Part shown: piece by piece, positions 24,084 to 33,229 of the stretch
How the letters are laid out: every line of letters starts with the position of its first letter
Numbering within the stretch: the first letter of the stretch is position 1
Origin: Burkholderiaceae bacterium DAT-1
GTDB lineage: Bacteria; Pseudomonadota; Gammaproteobacteria; Burkholderiales; Chitinimonadaceae
Assembly: GCA_019084025.1 (NCBI GenBank)
Contig: JAHRBI010000006.1
Span: 1-64,000 of the forward strand
Direction: 5' to 3'
DNA: 64,000 nucleotides
The notes under the pieces: model-generated
Database searches by the model: none
What the model saw: only the letters and a program-made list of their open reading frames with translations
What the model was told of the DNA's origin: nothing
Translations under genes and position numbers: made by a program

Positions 24084-26096
24084 CTACTCCGCACCAAATA
24101 CACGGGCTCGGAGTGCATGCAATTGATCGCGCAATCGTGCGGCCTGCTCAAATTCAAGGTTCTTGGCGGCCTCAAGCATGGCCTTCTCGATTCGTTTGAG
24201 TTCCCTGGCCAGCGCTTTTTCATCCATCTCCACCAGCTCTTCACGAACCACTCCGCCTTTACCTGACTTCGTATCCTCGTGATAGACGCCATCAATGATG
24301 TCCTTGATGCGCTTCTGCACACCCTTGGGCACGATGCCGTTTGCCTCGTTGAACGCCAGCTGTTTGTGGCGGCGGCGCTCAGTCTCATCCATGGCTCGAC
24401 GCATGGAATCCGTAATCCGGTCAGCATACAGAATAGCCGTGCCGTTTAGGTGGCGGGCGGCGCGACCAATCGTCTGGATCAGACTGCGTTCGCTCCGCAG
24501 GAAACCCTCTTTATCGGCATCGAGAATCGCCACAAGGGACACTTCCGGAATATCCAGACCTTCGCGAAGCAAGTTGATCCCGACCAGCACATCAAACACG
24601 CCCAGACGCAGATCACGGATGATTTCGACGCGTTCGACCGTATCAATATCCGAATGCAGGTAGCGCACCTTGATGCCATGTTCGTTCAGGTACTCGGTCA
24701 ACTGCTCAGCCATGCGCTTGGTGAGCGTGGTTGCCAGCACGCGCTCGCCAACTGCTACGCGCTTCTTGACCTCGCTCATCAGGTCATCCACCTGGGTACC
24801 AACCGGGCGAACCTCCACAATCGGATCGACCAGACCGGTCGGACGCACCACCTGCTCGACCACCTGCCCTTGCATCTTGCGCTCGTAATCCGCTGGTGTA
24901 GCGGTCACAAACACCGTTTGCGGCATCATGCCTTCAAACTCTTCAAATTGCAGCGGGCGGTTATCCAGCGCAGATGGCAGACGGAAACCGTAATCAACCA
25001 GATTCTCCTTGCGCGCACGGTCGCCTCGGTACATTCCGCCAATCTGACCAATCAGGACGTGTGATTCATCGAGAAACATCAGGCTGTTTTCAGGCAGATA
25101 ATCGATCAGCGTTGGCGGCGGTTCACCCGCCTTTTTGCCGGAAAAATGCCGCGAATAGTTTTCAATCCCCTTGCAGAAGCCCATTTCATTCAGCATTTCC
25201 AGATCAAAACGGGTGCGCTGTTCCAGACGCTGCGCTTCTACCAGCTTCTGATTGCGGTGATAGAACTCCAAGCGCTCGTGCAGTTCTGTTTTGATCGTTT
25301 CAATGGCGCCAAGAACAGTGGCACGTGGGGTCACGTAATGACTGGACGGGAAGATGGTAAACCGTCCGACCCGCTGGCGGGTTTGCCCGGTGAGCGGGTC
25401 AAATAACTGCAGCGTCTCGATCTCGTCATCAAACATCGAAATCCGCACCGCCAGATCGGCATGCTCGGCGGGGAACACGTCAATCACATCGCCACGTACA
25501 CGGAATACGCCACGCGAGAAATCCATTTCGTTGCGGGTATATTGCATCGTCACCAGGCGCGAAATGATATCCGCCTGCTTCAACGTTTCACCTTCGCGCA
25601 GATGCAGAATCATCTGGTGATAGTCGCCCGGATCGCCAATACCGTAGATGGCTGAAACAGTGGCGACAATAATGCAGTCCGGCCGTTCCAGCATGGCTTT
25701 GGTGGCAGATAGCCGCATCTGCTCGATATGCTCGTTGATCTGCGAATCTTTCTCGATAAACAGATCGCGACTGGGTACGTAAGCCTCAGGCTGATAATAA
25801 TCGTAATAGCTGACGAAATATTCGACGGCATTTTCCGGAAAGAACTCGCGGAATTCCGAATAGAGCTGAGCAGCGAGCGTTTTATTCGGCGCCATAACAA
25901 TGGCCGGACGACCCGAGCGGGCAATCACATTGGCCATGGTGTACGTTTTGCCTGAGCCAGTCACCCCAAGCAGGGTCTGAAAGCGTAAACCATCATCCAG
26001 GCCTTCGAGCAACTGGCGGATCGCTTCGGGCTGATCACCGGCAGGCGGAAAGGGTTGATGCAGGCGATAGGGACTACCGGGAAACGTCTCGATCAT
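24084..26096 (-). CDS. uvrB: Excinuclease ABC subunit B
   Basis: The 670-residue protein is full length. Walker A is GVTGSGKT, the damage-probing beta-hairpin is [18 protein letters not shown], helicase motifs DESHVLIGQ and TATPADYE follow, and the C-terminal UVR motif that recruits UvrC is [27 protein letters not shown]. UvrB verifies damage handed over by UvrA in nucleotide excision repair. Single gene with its own upstream region. No LexA box was noticed. Confidence 0.97.
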   Translation of the reverse strand: MIETFPGSPYRLHQPFPPAGDQPEAIRQLLEGLDDGLRFQTLLGVTGSGKTYTMANVIARSGRPAIVMAPNKTLAAQLYSEFREFFPENAVEYFVSYYDYYQPEAYVPSRDLFIEKDSQINEHIEQMRLSATKAMLERPDCIIVATVSAIYGIGDPGDYHQMILHLREGETLKQADIISRLVTMQYTRNEMDFSRGVFRVRGDVIDVFPAEHADLAVRISMFDDEIETLQLFDPLTGQTRQRVGRFTIFPSSHYVTPRATVLGAIETIKTELHERLEFYHRNQKLVEAQRLEQRTRFDLEMLNEMGFCKGIENYSRHFSGKKAGEPPPTLIDYLPENSLMFLDESHVLIGQIGGMYRGDRARKENLVDYGFRLPSALDNRPLQFEEFEGMMPQTVFVTATPADYERKMQGQVVEQVVRPTGLVDPIVEVRPVGTQVDDLMSEVKKRVAVGERVLATTLTKRMAEQLTEYLNEHGIKVRYLHSDIDTVERVEIIRDLRLGVFDVLVGINLLREGLDIPEVSLVAILDADKEGFLRSERSLIQTIGRAARHLNGTAILYADRITDSMRRAMDETERRRHKQLAFNEANGIVPKGVQKRIKDIIDGVYHEDTKSGKGGVVREELVEMDEKALARELKRIEKAMLEAAKNLEFEQAARLRDQLHALRARVFGAE

Positions 26097-26168
26097 GGTG
26101 AACTCGTGTACCAGCGTGATGCGCCATTGTACATTCGTTCACCAGAATCGTGACACTTCATCTCTCTG

Positions 26169-26552
26169 TTAGCATGACCCTTCACCGAAATTTAATTCGA
26201 CGCCATTACCAAGCGGATCATGCAAAAAGATCTGCAGGATGCCTTTGCCCGGTACTTCTTTGCATTGGAAAGGCACGCCAGCTGTTTCCAGCCGTACTTT
26301 CATTGCATGCGCATCGCCACACGCAAACGCAACATGATCTTGCGTCGTGCACGTTGTCCCCGTTGGCGCGGACACTTCTTCAGTTAGATGCAGAATCGGA
26401 TGATCGCCTGCATAAAGCCAGTAACCCGGCCGTCGGAAGCCGGGTCGCCCCCCTTCCGACAACCCAATCACATCCACATAAAAATCACGGGCGGTGCGCA
26501 AAGCATCCTGTGGTGCCTGAAGGTTGATATGGTCAAGCCCGCTAACAGCCAT
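26169..26552 (-). CDS. VOC-superfamily (glyoxalase/bleomycin-resistance-like) protein
   Basis: The 127-residue protein begins MAVSGLDHINLQAPQD and has two beta-alpha-beta-beta-beta modules: DHINL...FYVDVIGL...WLYAGDHPILHL and DHVAFACGD...FLHDPLGNGVELNF. The metal ligands expected from the family are His near the N-terminus, His in HLTEE, His in DHVAF and Glu in GVELNF. The substrate is unknown. The longer open frame upstream is read-through of the DUF2807 gene, whose stop overlaps this start region. Confidence 0.8.
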   Translation of the reverse strand: MAVSGLDHINLQAPQDALRTARDFYVDVIGLSEGGRPGFRRPGYWLYAGDHPILHLTEEVSAPTGTTCTTQDHVAFACGDAHAMKVRLETAGVPFQCKEVPGKGILQIFLHDPLGNGVELNFGEGSC

Positions 26553-26554
26553 GC

Positions 26555-27460
26555 TTATTCGCTTTCGAATTCGATATTCTTGCCATCGGTTTGCGACTTG
26601 GATGGCTTGCCGACCACAGTAATATTGCCGGAACCGTGCGTACTGGCAACGAGCTTGTCGATGACGCGCAAACTGACATCGCCCGACCCCCACACTTCCA
26701 GATCAGCACTCTCTGCACGTAATTCACGCATTTCCGCGCTACCGGAACCCATTACCTTGGCACTAACCTGCTTGGATGATCCATCCGCAGTCACACTGCC
26801 TGATCCGTGAATTGACACGGACAGACTATCTGCACTCATATGGCCAAACCGGGCGTCGCCAGAACCCATGATTTCAACCGTTGTCGCCTGTGGTGACACG
26901 GCTTCGCCATCGAGATCACCCGATCCATTCATACGCACCGACAGTTTGCCAACCTTGCCGACCAATTTGGCATCGCCGGAGCCTGTACCTTGGTAATCAA
27001 AGTCATCCCCCTTCAGTCCTTCGACCTTGAGGCTCCCAGATCCCGTATGCGAAGCTGCCAGGAGTTTAGGCACAACGATCTTCACAACCGTATCGTCCGA
27101 TTGATAATGCGCCCCGATGACCAGCATATTCTGACCATTCAGGGATACATTCAGCGTGCCGTCACTGACGTCTGTTTTAATGCGCTTAACCTGATTCTCA
27201 TCGCCCTCGATAATGAGTTGTGGCTTGCCGTCTTTGGTGTCACCAACGATGACCTCACAGTCCACAGAACCGGTTGCGTTTAGCTTGTCAAACATCGCGA
27301 CTTCGCGGGTTTCGCTTAGATGCTTGCCAGATTTCTGTACGCCGCCATCTACGCTGATGCGCACCCGTTCAAAGTCACCCGTTTTGGGATCGGACTCAAC
27401 TTTGACACTACATGCTGTGAGCATGGCAACACTTGCGCCAAGGAATAGAACTTGTTTCAT
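26555..27460 (-). CDS. DUF2807 (GIN-domain) lipoprotein
   Basis: The 301-residue precursor begins MKQVLFLGASVAMLTAC with a lipobox (LTAC), so it is predicted to be a lipoprotein. GGAGG upstream decides the start. The mature protein is a head-to-tail putative adhesin / GIN domain: short strands punctuated by GSG (HTGSGSLKV, GTGSGDAKL, MNGSGDLDG, IMGSGDARF, IHGSGSVTA, VMGSGSAEM, VWGSGDVSL, THGSGNITV). The eight or so repeats fit a beta-helix. Function is unknown. It overlaps the VOC gene's upstream end, so the two may form an operon. Confidence 0.82.
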   Translation of the reverse strand: MKQVLFLGASVAMLTACSVKVESDPKTGDFERVRISVDGGVQKSGKHLSETREVAMFDKLNATGSVDCEVIVGDTKDGKPQLIIEGDENQVKRIKTDVSDGTLNVSLNGQNMLVIGAHYQSDDTVVKIVVPKLLAASHTGSGSLKVEGLKGDDFDYQGTGSGDAKLVGKVGKLSVRMNGSGDLDGEAVSPQATTVEIMGSGDARFGHMSADSLSVSIHGSGSVTADGSSKQVSAKVMGSGSAEMRELRAESADLEVWGSGDVSLRVIDKLVASTHGSGNITVVGKPSKSQTDGKNIEFESE

Positions 27461-27508
27461 GACGTCCTCCAATTAAACATTCTTATTGGTATGTTATACC
27501 CATCATTT

Positions 27509-27535
27509 AAAAAAAGCACGCCCTTTAGAGCGTGC
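27509..27535 (-). terminator. Intrinsic terminator after cysB
   Basis: Stem GCACGC/GCGTGC with an 8-base loop, followed on the minus strand by seven T (27509-27515). It lies 25 bases after the cysB stop. Confidence 0.75.
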
Positions 27536-27559
27536 CGCATATTTGCAACAGACCGACGG

Positions 27560-28492
27560 TCAGTCTTCAATGCGCCCCATGGCGCGCTCGACAGATTCAC
27601 GGGATAAGTGCGGAGCGAATCCCTGGATGAAATCATAGGTATAACCGCGCAGATAGGCGTCACGGCGCACACCGATACGTGTCGTTGACGGGGCGAACAA
27701 ATGGCTGGCATCAATCGCAAACAAACCTTCGTCGCGATACCGGTCGAATGCCATACTAGCAATAATCCCTACACCCAGACCCAGATTGACATACGTTTTA
27801 ATCACATCGGTATCAATGGCCGTGAGTACGACGTTGGGCTGAAGACCGGCGGTCTCGAATGCCTGATTGATTCGCGAACGCCCCGCAAATGCAAAGTCAT
27901 AGGTGATGATTGGCCACTCTGCTACATCCGCAAGTGTCACTGCACGCCGCAAATCCAGTAGCGGATGATGATCCTGGACGATAATACTGCGATTCCATTG
28001 ATAGCAATCGAGTTGAGCCAGTTGCTCGTACTGATCAATCCCCTCGGTGGCGATCGCGATATCCGCTTCGCCTGCTACCACCATCTCACAAATCTGCATG
28101 GGGCTCCCTTGCTTGATGGACAAGCGAACCTTGGGATAGCGCTCCAAAAAGGCTTTGATGGTTTTAGGAAGGGCGTAGCGCGCCTGAGTATGCGTGGTGG
28201 CAATGGTGAGGCTACCCTCTTCCTCGTTAACAAACTCTTCTGCCACACGCTTGAGATTCTTGGCTTCACGCAGAATGCGCTCGGAAATCGTCAGAATTTC
28301 CTTGCCGGGTGCAGTCACATCCACCACGCGCTTACCGTTACGAACAAACACTTGCACACCCAGCTCATCTTCAAGCAAGCGAATCTGCTTGGAAATGCCC
28401 GGCTGGGAGGTATGTAAAGCCTCGGCGGCTTCCGAGACATTCAATCCCTGCTTGGCGACTTCGACGAGATAACGCAATTGCTGAAGCTTCAT
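27560..28492 (-). CDS. cysB: LysR-family regulator CysB
   Basis: The 310-residue protein starts at MKLQQLRYLVEVAKQGLNVSEAAEALHTSQPGISKQIRLLEDELG, the N-terminal HTH typical of CysB/Cbl. The effector domain contains TTHTQARYALP, the conserved ligand-binding segment for acetylserine/sulfate-type ligands, and GLGVGIIASMAFD. CysB activates sulfate assimilation genes. It is divergent from cysH, so the 140-base gap likely holds its binding site. Confidence 0.9.
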   Translation of the reverse strand: MKLQQLRYLVEVAKQGLNVSEAAEALHTSQPGISKQIRLLEDELGVQVFVRNGKRVVDVTAPGKEILTISERILREAKNLKRVAEEFVNEEEGSLTIATTHTQARYALPKTIKAFLERYPKVRLSIKQGSPMQICEMVVAGEADIAIATEGIDQYEQLAQLDCYQWNRSIIVQDHHPLLDLRRAVTLADVAEWPIITYDFAFAGRSRINQAFETAGLQPNVVLTAIDTDVIKTYVNLGLGVGIIASMAFDRYRDEGLFAIDASHLFAPSTTRIGVRRDAYLRGYTYDFIQGFAPHLSRESVERAMGRIED

Positions 28493-28633
28493 AATGCTGC
28501 CTTCCTGAGCGTGCACCACACCGGCGCACGCTTGATGATCATTTGGTTATATCATCCTAACACAGCAATCTTTCCGGTGATTAGCAGAGACCTCTAGGAT
28601 GACGCCAATTTGTCAAAAATGTGGTCAATATCC

Positions 28634-29317
28634 ATGAGCCTCGAACAAAAACTTGCAGATACCGTTGCACTCTTGCACACCATTGCTGATTCGTTCCAGC
28701 CCGCTGTATTCGCGAATTCGTTTGGTGCAGAAGATATGGTGCTCACCCACCTCATCCACCAGCATGCCCTAGCCATCGAAATTTTCAGCCTGGATACCGG
28801 GCGCTTGCCCGCCGAGACCTACGATCTGGCAGGCAGAGTGCAGGATGCCTATCCTGCGCGACCTATCACCTTCTTCTACCCCAATACCACCGGCGTAGAG
28901 CAATTCGTGAATACACACGGCATCAATGCATTCTATGACTCGGTCGAACTACGCAAGGCATGCTGCGATGTGCGCAAGATCGAGCCACTTAAACGGGCGC
29001 TTGCGGGGAAGAAAGCATGGCTCACGGGTCTGCGCCGTCAACAATCTCCCACTCGTACCGATCTTGGCAATCGCGAGTGGGATGCGGGCAACGGTCTGGA
29101 GAAATTCAACCCGCTGATCGAATGGACTGAAAAGGAAGTCTGGGAATATATCCGCGCCAACAGCATCCCCTACAATGCGCTGCACGACCGTCACTACCCC
29201 AGCATCGGCTGCGCACCCTGCACGCGCGCTATCTCGGTTGGTGAAGATATCCGTGCTGGCCGCTGGTGGTGGGAAAACCCCGAAACCAAAGAGTGCGGAC
29301 TGCACATCAAAAAATAA
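28634..29317 (+). CDS. cysH: Adenylyl-sulfate reductase (CysH, APS-reductase type)
   Basis: The protein has about 227 residues. PAVFANSFGAEDMVLTHLI and LDTGRLPAETYDL form the nucleotide-binding part. The paired motifs KACCDVRK and YPSIGCAPCTRAI (CC...CxxC) bind a [4Fe-4S] cluster and mark an APS rather than PAPS reductase. The C-terminal ECGLH carries the catalytic Cys. It reduces adenylyl sulfate to sulfite with thioredoxin. The start is uncertain: ATG 28634 (MSLEQKL) fits the family, but ATG 28619 or TTG 28610 (behind AGGA) are possible. Divergent from cysB. Confidence 0.88.
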   Translation: MSLEQKLADTVALLHTIADSFQPAVFANSFGAEDMVLTHLIHQHALAIEIFSLDTGRLPAETYDLAGRVQDAYPARPITFFYPNTTGVEQFVNTHGINAFYDSVELRKACCDVRKIEPLKRALAGKKAWLTGLRRQQSPTRTDLGNREWDAGNGLEKFNPLIEWTEKEVWEYIRANSIPYNALHDRHYPSIGCAPCTRAISVGEDIRAGRWWWENPETKECGLHIKK

Positions 29318-29396
29318 TTGCAGATAACATTTGCATAGTGCGAATCATTCATGTAATATTCGCGCCCTCAGCAGCGCACGCCGCAACTGAGAAATA

Positions 29397-29487
29397 GGAA
29401 AGGTGGATGAGTGGTTTAAGTCGCACGCCTGGAAAGCGTGTATAGGTTAATAGCCTATCGGGGGTTCGAATCCCCCCCTTTCCGCCA
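29397..29487 (+). tRNA. tRNA-Ser (anticodon GGA)
   Basis: The 91-base type II tRNA includes an encoded CCA. The acceptor stem GGAAAGG (29397-29403) pairs with CCTTTCC (29477-29483), followed by G and CCA. The anticodon arm is CACGC-CTGGAAA-GCGTG, giving anticodon GGA. There is a long variable arm (TATAGGTTAATAGCCTATC region), and the T arm contains GTTCGAATC. It decodes UCC and UCU. Confidence 0.96.
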
Positions 29488-29498
29488 CGAATCAAATG

Positions 29499-29540
29499 AA
29501 AACCCGCATGGCTACTGGCTTTGCGGGTTTTTTGTTTTTT
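29499..29540 (+). terminator. Intrinsic terminator after tRNA-Ser
   Basis: Stem AAAACCCGCA/TGCGGGTTTT (29499-29508 with 29522-29531) followed by a T-rich tail. It begins 12 bases after the tRNA CCA. Confidence 0.85.
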
Positions 29541-29675
29541 TGCGATCAAGCGCCCCCCTACCGAATGTATATTTTCGGTGCCGGAGGCGAAGATTTGCAG
29601 GCAGACAGAGATGCCGCGCTAGATTCACAGGTCTTTAGAAATAGAAACAAACTTGCTGGCACGAAAAGTGGGGGC

Positions 29676-29698
29676 ATTCGCGTATTGTTTACGCGAAT
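29676..29698. other. Small perfect inverted repeat downstream of tyrA
   Basis: ATTCGCGTA/TACGCGAAT, 9-bp arms with a 5-base loop, 6 bases after the tyrA stop. It lacks a T run on the minus strand, so it is a weak terminator candidate at best, or an mRNA 3'-end stabiliser for the aroF-tyrA transcript. Confidence 0.4.
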
Positions 29699-29704
29699 AA
29701 TATT

Positions 29705-30571
29705 TTACAACCGCCACTTCGCCCGTACTTCTGACGCTCGGGCGAAGCCGTCGCGCATAGCCTGTCCGTCCTGCCCGCCAAGCTGCCGGATCACCAGATC
29801 CAGCTCATCCCTGAACAATTGTAATTCATCCAGCAATGCCTCTCGATTCCCCATCGCGATATCCCGCCACATTTCCGGATGGCTCCCCGCAATCCGCGTG
29901 AAATCGCGAAAACCTGAAGCAGCCAGTTGCAGACAGCGATCGGCATGAGGCCGGTTCAGAACGTGGTTCATGTATGCAAACGCCAGCAGATGCGGCAAAT
30001 GTGACACCGTCGCGAATACATCATCGTGCTCGCGTGCGCTCATCTCTACAACTTGCGCACCGGTAGACTGCCAGAGCGAACGGATACGCTCGACGCTGCC
30101 CGAGGCGGTCTCTTGCAATGGCGTCAGCACTACTTTGCGCTGCTCGAAAAGCGCAAACCGCGCCGCCGCTGCACCAGACAAGTCCGATCCGGCAATGGGA
30201 TGCCCCGGCACACAGCGATCCAGATGATCCGGTAAGCACCGATGGTACAGCGCACATACATCCACCTTCGTACTGCCCGCATCAGTTACCAGCGCATGCG
30301 GCGGCAGACAGGCATTGATCCGGCGCATGATTGCTTCCATCTGCCCCACCGGCGTGGCAATCAGCACCAGATCGGCGCGAGACACGGCCGATTCCAGTGT
30401 ATCGGCCTCATCAATCACTTTGAGCTGAATCGCACGCTGCAGGTTTTCCGGGGAACGGCCTACCCCGATCACTTTGCTCACCCGCCCTGCCCGGCGTAGA
30501 TCCAGCGCAAACGAGCCTCCGATCAGCCCCACGCCAATCACCACCAGTGTAAAACCATCCCCTGCCTGCAT
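29705..30571 (-). CDS. tyrA: Prephenate dehydrogenase
   Basis: The 288-residue NAD(P)-dependent enzyme of tyrosine synthesis has a Rossmann start TLVVIGVGLIGGSFALDLRRAG and the catalytic core GHPIAGSDLSGAAAA, with a helical C-terminal dimerisation domain (SHLPHLLAFAYMNHVL). There is no fused chorismate mutase and no ACT domain. It follows aroF by 57 bases on the same strand, so it is probably controlled by the same attenuated leader. Confidence 0.92.
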   Translation of the reverse strand: MQAGDGFTLVVIGVGLIGGSFALDLRRAGRVSKVIGVGRSPENLQRAIQLKVIDEADTLESAVSRADLVLIATPVGQMEAIMRRINACLPPHALVTDAGSTKVDVCALYHRCLPDHLDRCVPGHPIAGSDLSGAAAARFALFEQRKVVLTPLQETASGSVERIRSLWQSTGAQVVEMSAREHDDVFATVSHLPHLLAFAYMNHVLNRPHADRCLQLAASGFRDFTRIAGSHPEMWRDIAMGNREALLDELQLFRDELDLVIRQLGGQDGQAMRDGFARASEVRAKWRL

Positions 30572-30628
30572 CCTGTACCACCTATTCCGGTTTGCCTGCT
30601 ATTGATGCTCACCCTTGCCCTGATCGGC

Positions 30629-31645
30629 TCAGAGATCGCGCCCAACCGCCTGTGCGATGGCTTTCAGACTTACCATCAGGGATTTCAGCGCTTCGGGGGT
30701 CAGCGCCTGATCGGCATCGCACCATGCCTCGCAGGGATTCGGATGCATTTCGACCAGCAAGCCATCTGCGCCAGCAGCAATGGCAGCGCGCGCCAGATCA
30801 GCCACCATCCAGGCTTTACCGCCTGCATGACTCGGATCAACAATCACCGGCAAATGCGTTTCACGCTTGAGTACGGGAATGGCGGTGATGTCCAGCACAT
30901 TGCGGTAAGCGGTTTCAAAGGTACGGATGCCGCGTTCGCACAGGATGATGTTGTGATTGCCGCCTGCCGCAATGTATTCCGCAGCCATCAGCCATTCTGA
31001 AATCGTGGCCGACAAGCCGCGCTTCAGAATCACCGGCTTGTTGACCTTGCCGACTTCTTTCAGCAGATCGAAATTCTGCATATTGCGCGCGCCTATCTGG
31101 ATCACATCGACATCGTGCTTCAGGAAAGTATCCAGCATGCGCACATCCATTAGTTCTGTCACGATGGGCAGCTTGTATTCCTTGGCCGACTGCTGGAAGT
31201 ACTCCAGACCAGTCTCGCCGAGACCCTGAAAGGCGTAGGGGCTGGTACGCGGCTTGAACGCGCCACCCCGCATCATCTTGCAGCCCGCTGCATGTACCCC
31301 GGCGGCAGATTGATCCATCTGCGCCTGCGTCTCGACAGAACACGGGCCGGCGATCACCTGAATCTCCTTGCCACCCAGCTTCACGCCGCGAATATCGATG
31401 ACCGAGCCAGATGGATGACCTTCACGCGCCACGAGCTTGTACGGTTTGACGATATGCAAGGCTTTTTCCACGCCTTCCATTTGTTCGAACACTTGTTCGC
31501 TCAATGCGCGCTCATCGCCAATCGCGCCGACAATGGTGCGCTCCGTGCCACGCGAGACATGCTCGGCCAGTCCTGCATCACGGATACGGCGTACAACAGC
31601 GTCCAGTTGTTCATCCGATGCGCCGGGTGACATCACAATAATCAT
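30629..31645 (-). CDS. aroF: 3-deoxy-7-phosphoheptulonate (DAHP) synthase
   Basis: The 338-residue enzyme is of the type I-beta class. Residues about 1-70 form a ferredoxin-like regulatory domain (MIIVMSPGASDEQLDAVVRRI...). The TIM barrel follows with VIAGPCSVE, RGGAFKPRTSPYAFQGLG, VILKRGLSATISEW, CERGIRTFE and VIVDPSHAGG. It condenses phosphoenolpyruvate and erythrose 4-phosphate, the first step of the shikimate route. It is preceded by a Phe/Tyr-rich leader peptide and an intrinsic terminator (31706-31733), so expression is likely attenuated. Shine-Dalgarno GAAAGGAAAG precedes ATG 31645. Confidence 0.93.
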   Translation of the reverse strand: MIIVMSPGASDEQLDAVVRRIRDAGLAEHVSRGTERTIVGAIGDERALSEQVFEQMEGVEKALHIVKPYKLVAREGHPSGSVIDIRGVKLGGKEIQVIAGPCSVETQAQMDQSAAGVHAAGCKMMRGGAFKPRTSPYAFQGLGETGLEYFQQSAKEYKLPIVTELMDVRMLDTFLKHDVDVIQIGARNMQNFDLLKEVGKVNKPVILKRGLSATISEWLMAAEYIAAGGNHNIILCERGIRTFETAYRNVLDITAIPVLKRETHLPVIVDPSHAGGKAWMVADLARAAIAAGADGLLVEMHPNPCEAWCDADQALTPEALKSLMVSLKAIAQAVGRDL

Positions 31646-31705
31646 TTTACTTTCCTTTCAGCACCTGCCCGAGGCAGTGATGCAATTTACAGTCGTACAG
31701 GCAAT

Positions 31706-31733
31706 AAAAAAGCGGGCCCTGTTTGGGGCCCGC
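31706..31733 (-). promoter_or_regulatory. Attenuator (leader terminator) of aroF-tyrA
   Basis: Stem GCGGGCCC/GGGCCCGC (31726-31733 with 31712-31719) with a 6-base loop, followed by TTTTTT on the minus strand. It lies 46 bases after the leader-peptide stop and 60 bases before the aroF start, inside the transcript. The segment CGCGGGC just after the leader stop (31773-31779) is complementary to the GCCCGC of the terminator's distal arm, a possible alternative pairing. Confidence 0.75.
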
Positions 31734-31779
31734 CTTGGTATCTCTTTGATTTCTTATGGGTGAAATCGGCCAGCCCGCG

Positions 31780-31833
31780 TCACGAAGTGAGCGGATAATA
31801 ATAGGAGCCGAAAAACACCACAAAATGACGCAT
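31780..31833 (-). CDS. Phe/Tyr leader peptide of the aroF-tyrA attenuator
   Basis: The 17-codon ORF MRHFVVFFGSYYYPLTS has three Phe and three Tyr codons, including Phe-Phe and Tyr-Tyr-Tyr runs. It starts with ATG behind GGGA and stops with TGA 46 bases upstream of the leader terminator. In transcription attenuation, shortage of charged tRNA-Phe or tRNA-Tyr stalls the ribosome on such codons and prevents terminator folding. The downstream genes make DAHP and tyrosine, which matches the codons. Confidence 0.72.
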   Translation of the reverse strand: MRHFVVFFGSYYYPLTS

Positions 31834-32037
31834 GGAAAAATCCCGCAGTGCACCAAAGTTGAAATCAGAGTCCAGCTTACCCCAAAATTTGTCGTTTGTG
31901 CACGTTTGCCGAATATTCTTGTGCAAAAACAAGACATCCGTACATCCGACAGGACTAGCTGGAGGCGTAGCCCAACACCTATAGTACTGATGTAGCAATC
32001 GTTTCCGCACACGCCACTCTGCCAGAGCGCATTCAAG

Positions 32038-33216
32038 ATGCATCCAGATTCCAGTGAAACCTTGCTTTCCACCGGCGACCGATCCGCCAATAGCCTGACT
32101 GAACGCCTATCTGCCATTCACGGCGTGATTCGCGCGCGCTACCCGGATGTCGATCGCGTTGCACTCGCTATCTACGATAAAGCGACCGATCTGCTCAAGA
32201 CATTTGTGAGCAGCAATCACGATCATCATGCGCTCATAGGGTATCAGGCCCGATTGTCAGATGTTCCCTCTCTCGCCCAGTTAGCAAAAGCGAGGCAAAA
32301 TCGACTGATTAGCAATATCGGTGATCGCTTTGATTCGCCAACCGAACATACTGACTGGCTTAAAAAGCAGTCCTATCATTCGAGCTTCACTGTACCGATC
32401 TACAATGGTGAAGATCTGGCCGCCTTTCTGTTCTTTGATTCCAAAACACCCGATGCATTCGACGTCGCCGCAGCTGAATTTCTGACCGTTTTTGCTGACC
32501 TGATCGCACACTTATACCTGAGTGAAGTACGCGCAGTCCGCAATCTGATCAGCACAGTGCACATTGCAGCCGGACTGGCGCGCATACGTGACATGGAGAC
32601 AGGTGAGCATCTGGAACGTATTGCTTCCTATGCGCGTCTGATGGGACAGAAGCTTGCATCTTCACACCAGCTTTCTGACGAATTTATTGAATATCTGCAC
32701 CTGTTTTCGTCCTTGCACGATATTGGCAAGGTTGGTATTCCGGACAGCATTCTGCTGAAGCCCGGCAAGCTGACCGAAAGCGAATACGCGATCATGAAGC
32801 AGCATGTCACCATCGGCGAAACGATGATTGATCAGATCGTGGCAGATATGGGACTAAACGAAGATCTCGCATCCCGCATCATGCGCAATATCGTGGCAGG
32901 TCATCATGAGCGCGGAGATGGATCGGGTTATCCTCGCGGCTTGTTTATGGCCAACATTCCCATTGAGGCACGGATTGTGGCTGTGGCGGATGTGTATGAT
33001 GCATTATCGAACGAACGCCCCTACAAACCCGCCTGGGAAGAAGCGCGCGTCGTCGCTCTATTGCGTGACGAAGCGGCAGGCGGCAGACTTGATCCGGACT
33101 GTGTAGACGCACTTCTGAATGCCAAGGAAGAAAGAGAAGCCATTCGCAAGCGATTCAGTGAAGCGGCGCATCAGTACACACCACCAGAGAAACATGCCAC
33201 CCGCTCTGCAGCCTGA
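32038..33216 (+). CDS. HD-GYP domain protein with N-terminal GAF-like sensor
   Basis: The 392-residue protein has residues about 20-165 forming a GAF-like domain (VDRVALAIYDKATDLLKTFV, SFTVPIYNGEDLAAFLFFDS). The C-terminal HD-GYP domain has HLERIASYARLMGQKL, HDIGKVGIPD, the HH dyad in AGHHERGDGSGYPRG and VADVYDALSNERPYKP. The metal ligands and GYP motif are intact, so c-di-GMP phosphodiesterase activity is expected. No membrane segment is seen. It is divergent from the aroF leader. Confidence 0.9.
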   Translation: MHPDSSETLLSTGDRSANSLTERLSAIHGVIRARYPDVDRVALAIYDKATDLLKTFVSSNHDHHALIGYQARLSDVPSLAQLAKARQNRLISNIGDRFDSPTEHTDWLKKQSYHSSFTVPIYNGEDLAAFLFFDSKTPDAFDVAAAEFLTVFADLIAHLYLSEVRAVRNLISTVHIAAGLARIRDMETGEHLERIASYARLMGQKLASSHQLSDEFIEYLHLFSSLHDIGKVGIPDSILLKPGKLTESEYAIMKQHVTIGETMIDQIVADMGLNEDLASRIMRNIVAGHHERGDGSGYPRGLFMANIPIEARIVAVADVYDALSNERPYKPAWEEARVVALLRDEAAGGRLDPDCVDALLNAKEEREAIRKRFSEAAHQYTPPEKHATRSAA

Positions 33217-33229
33217 TTGAACTGGCTGA

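Noticed and set aside
29397-29560. tRNA-Ser as the attachment site of a genomic island
   Set aside because: No duplicated tRNA 3' end and no integrase follow; a terminator and tyrA are next.
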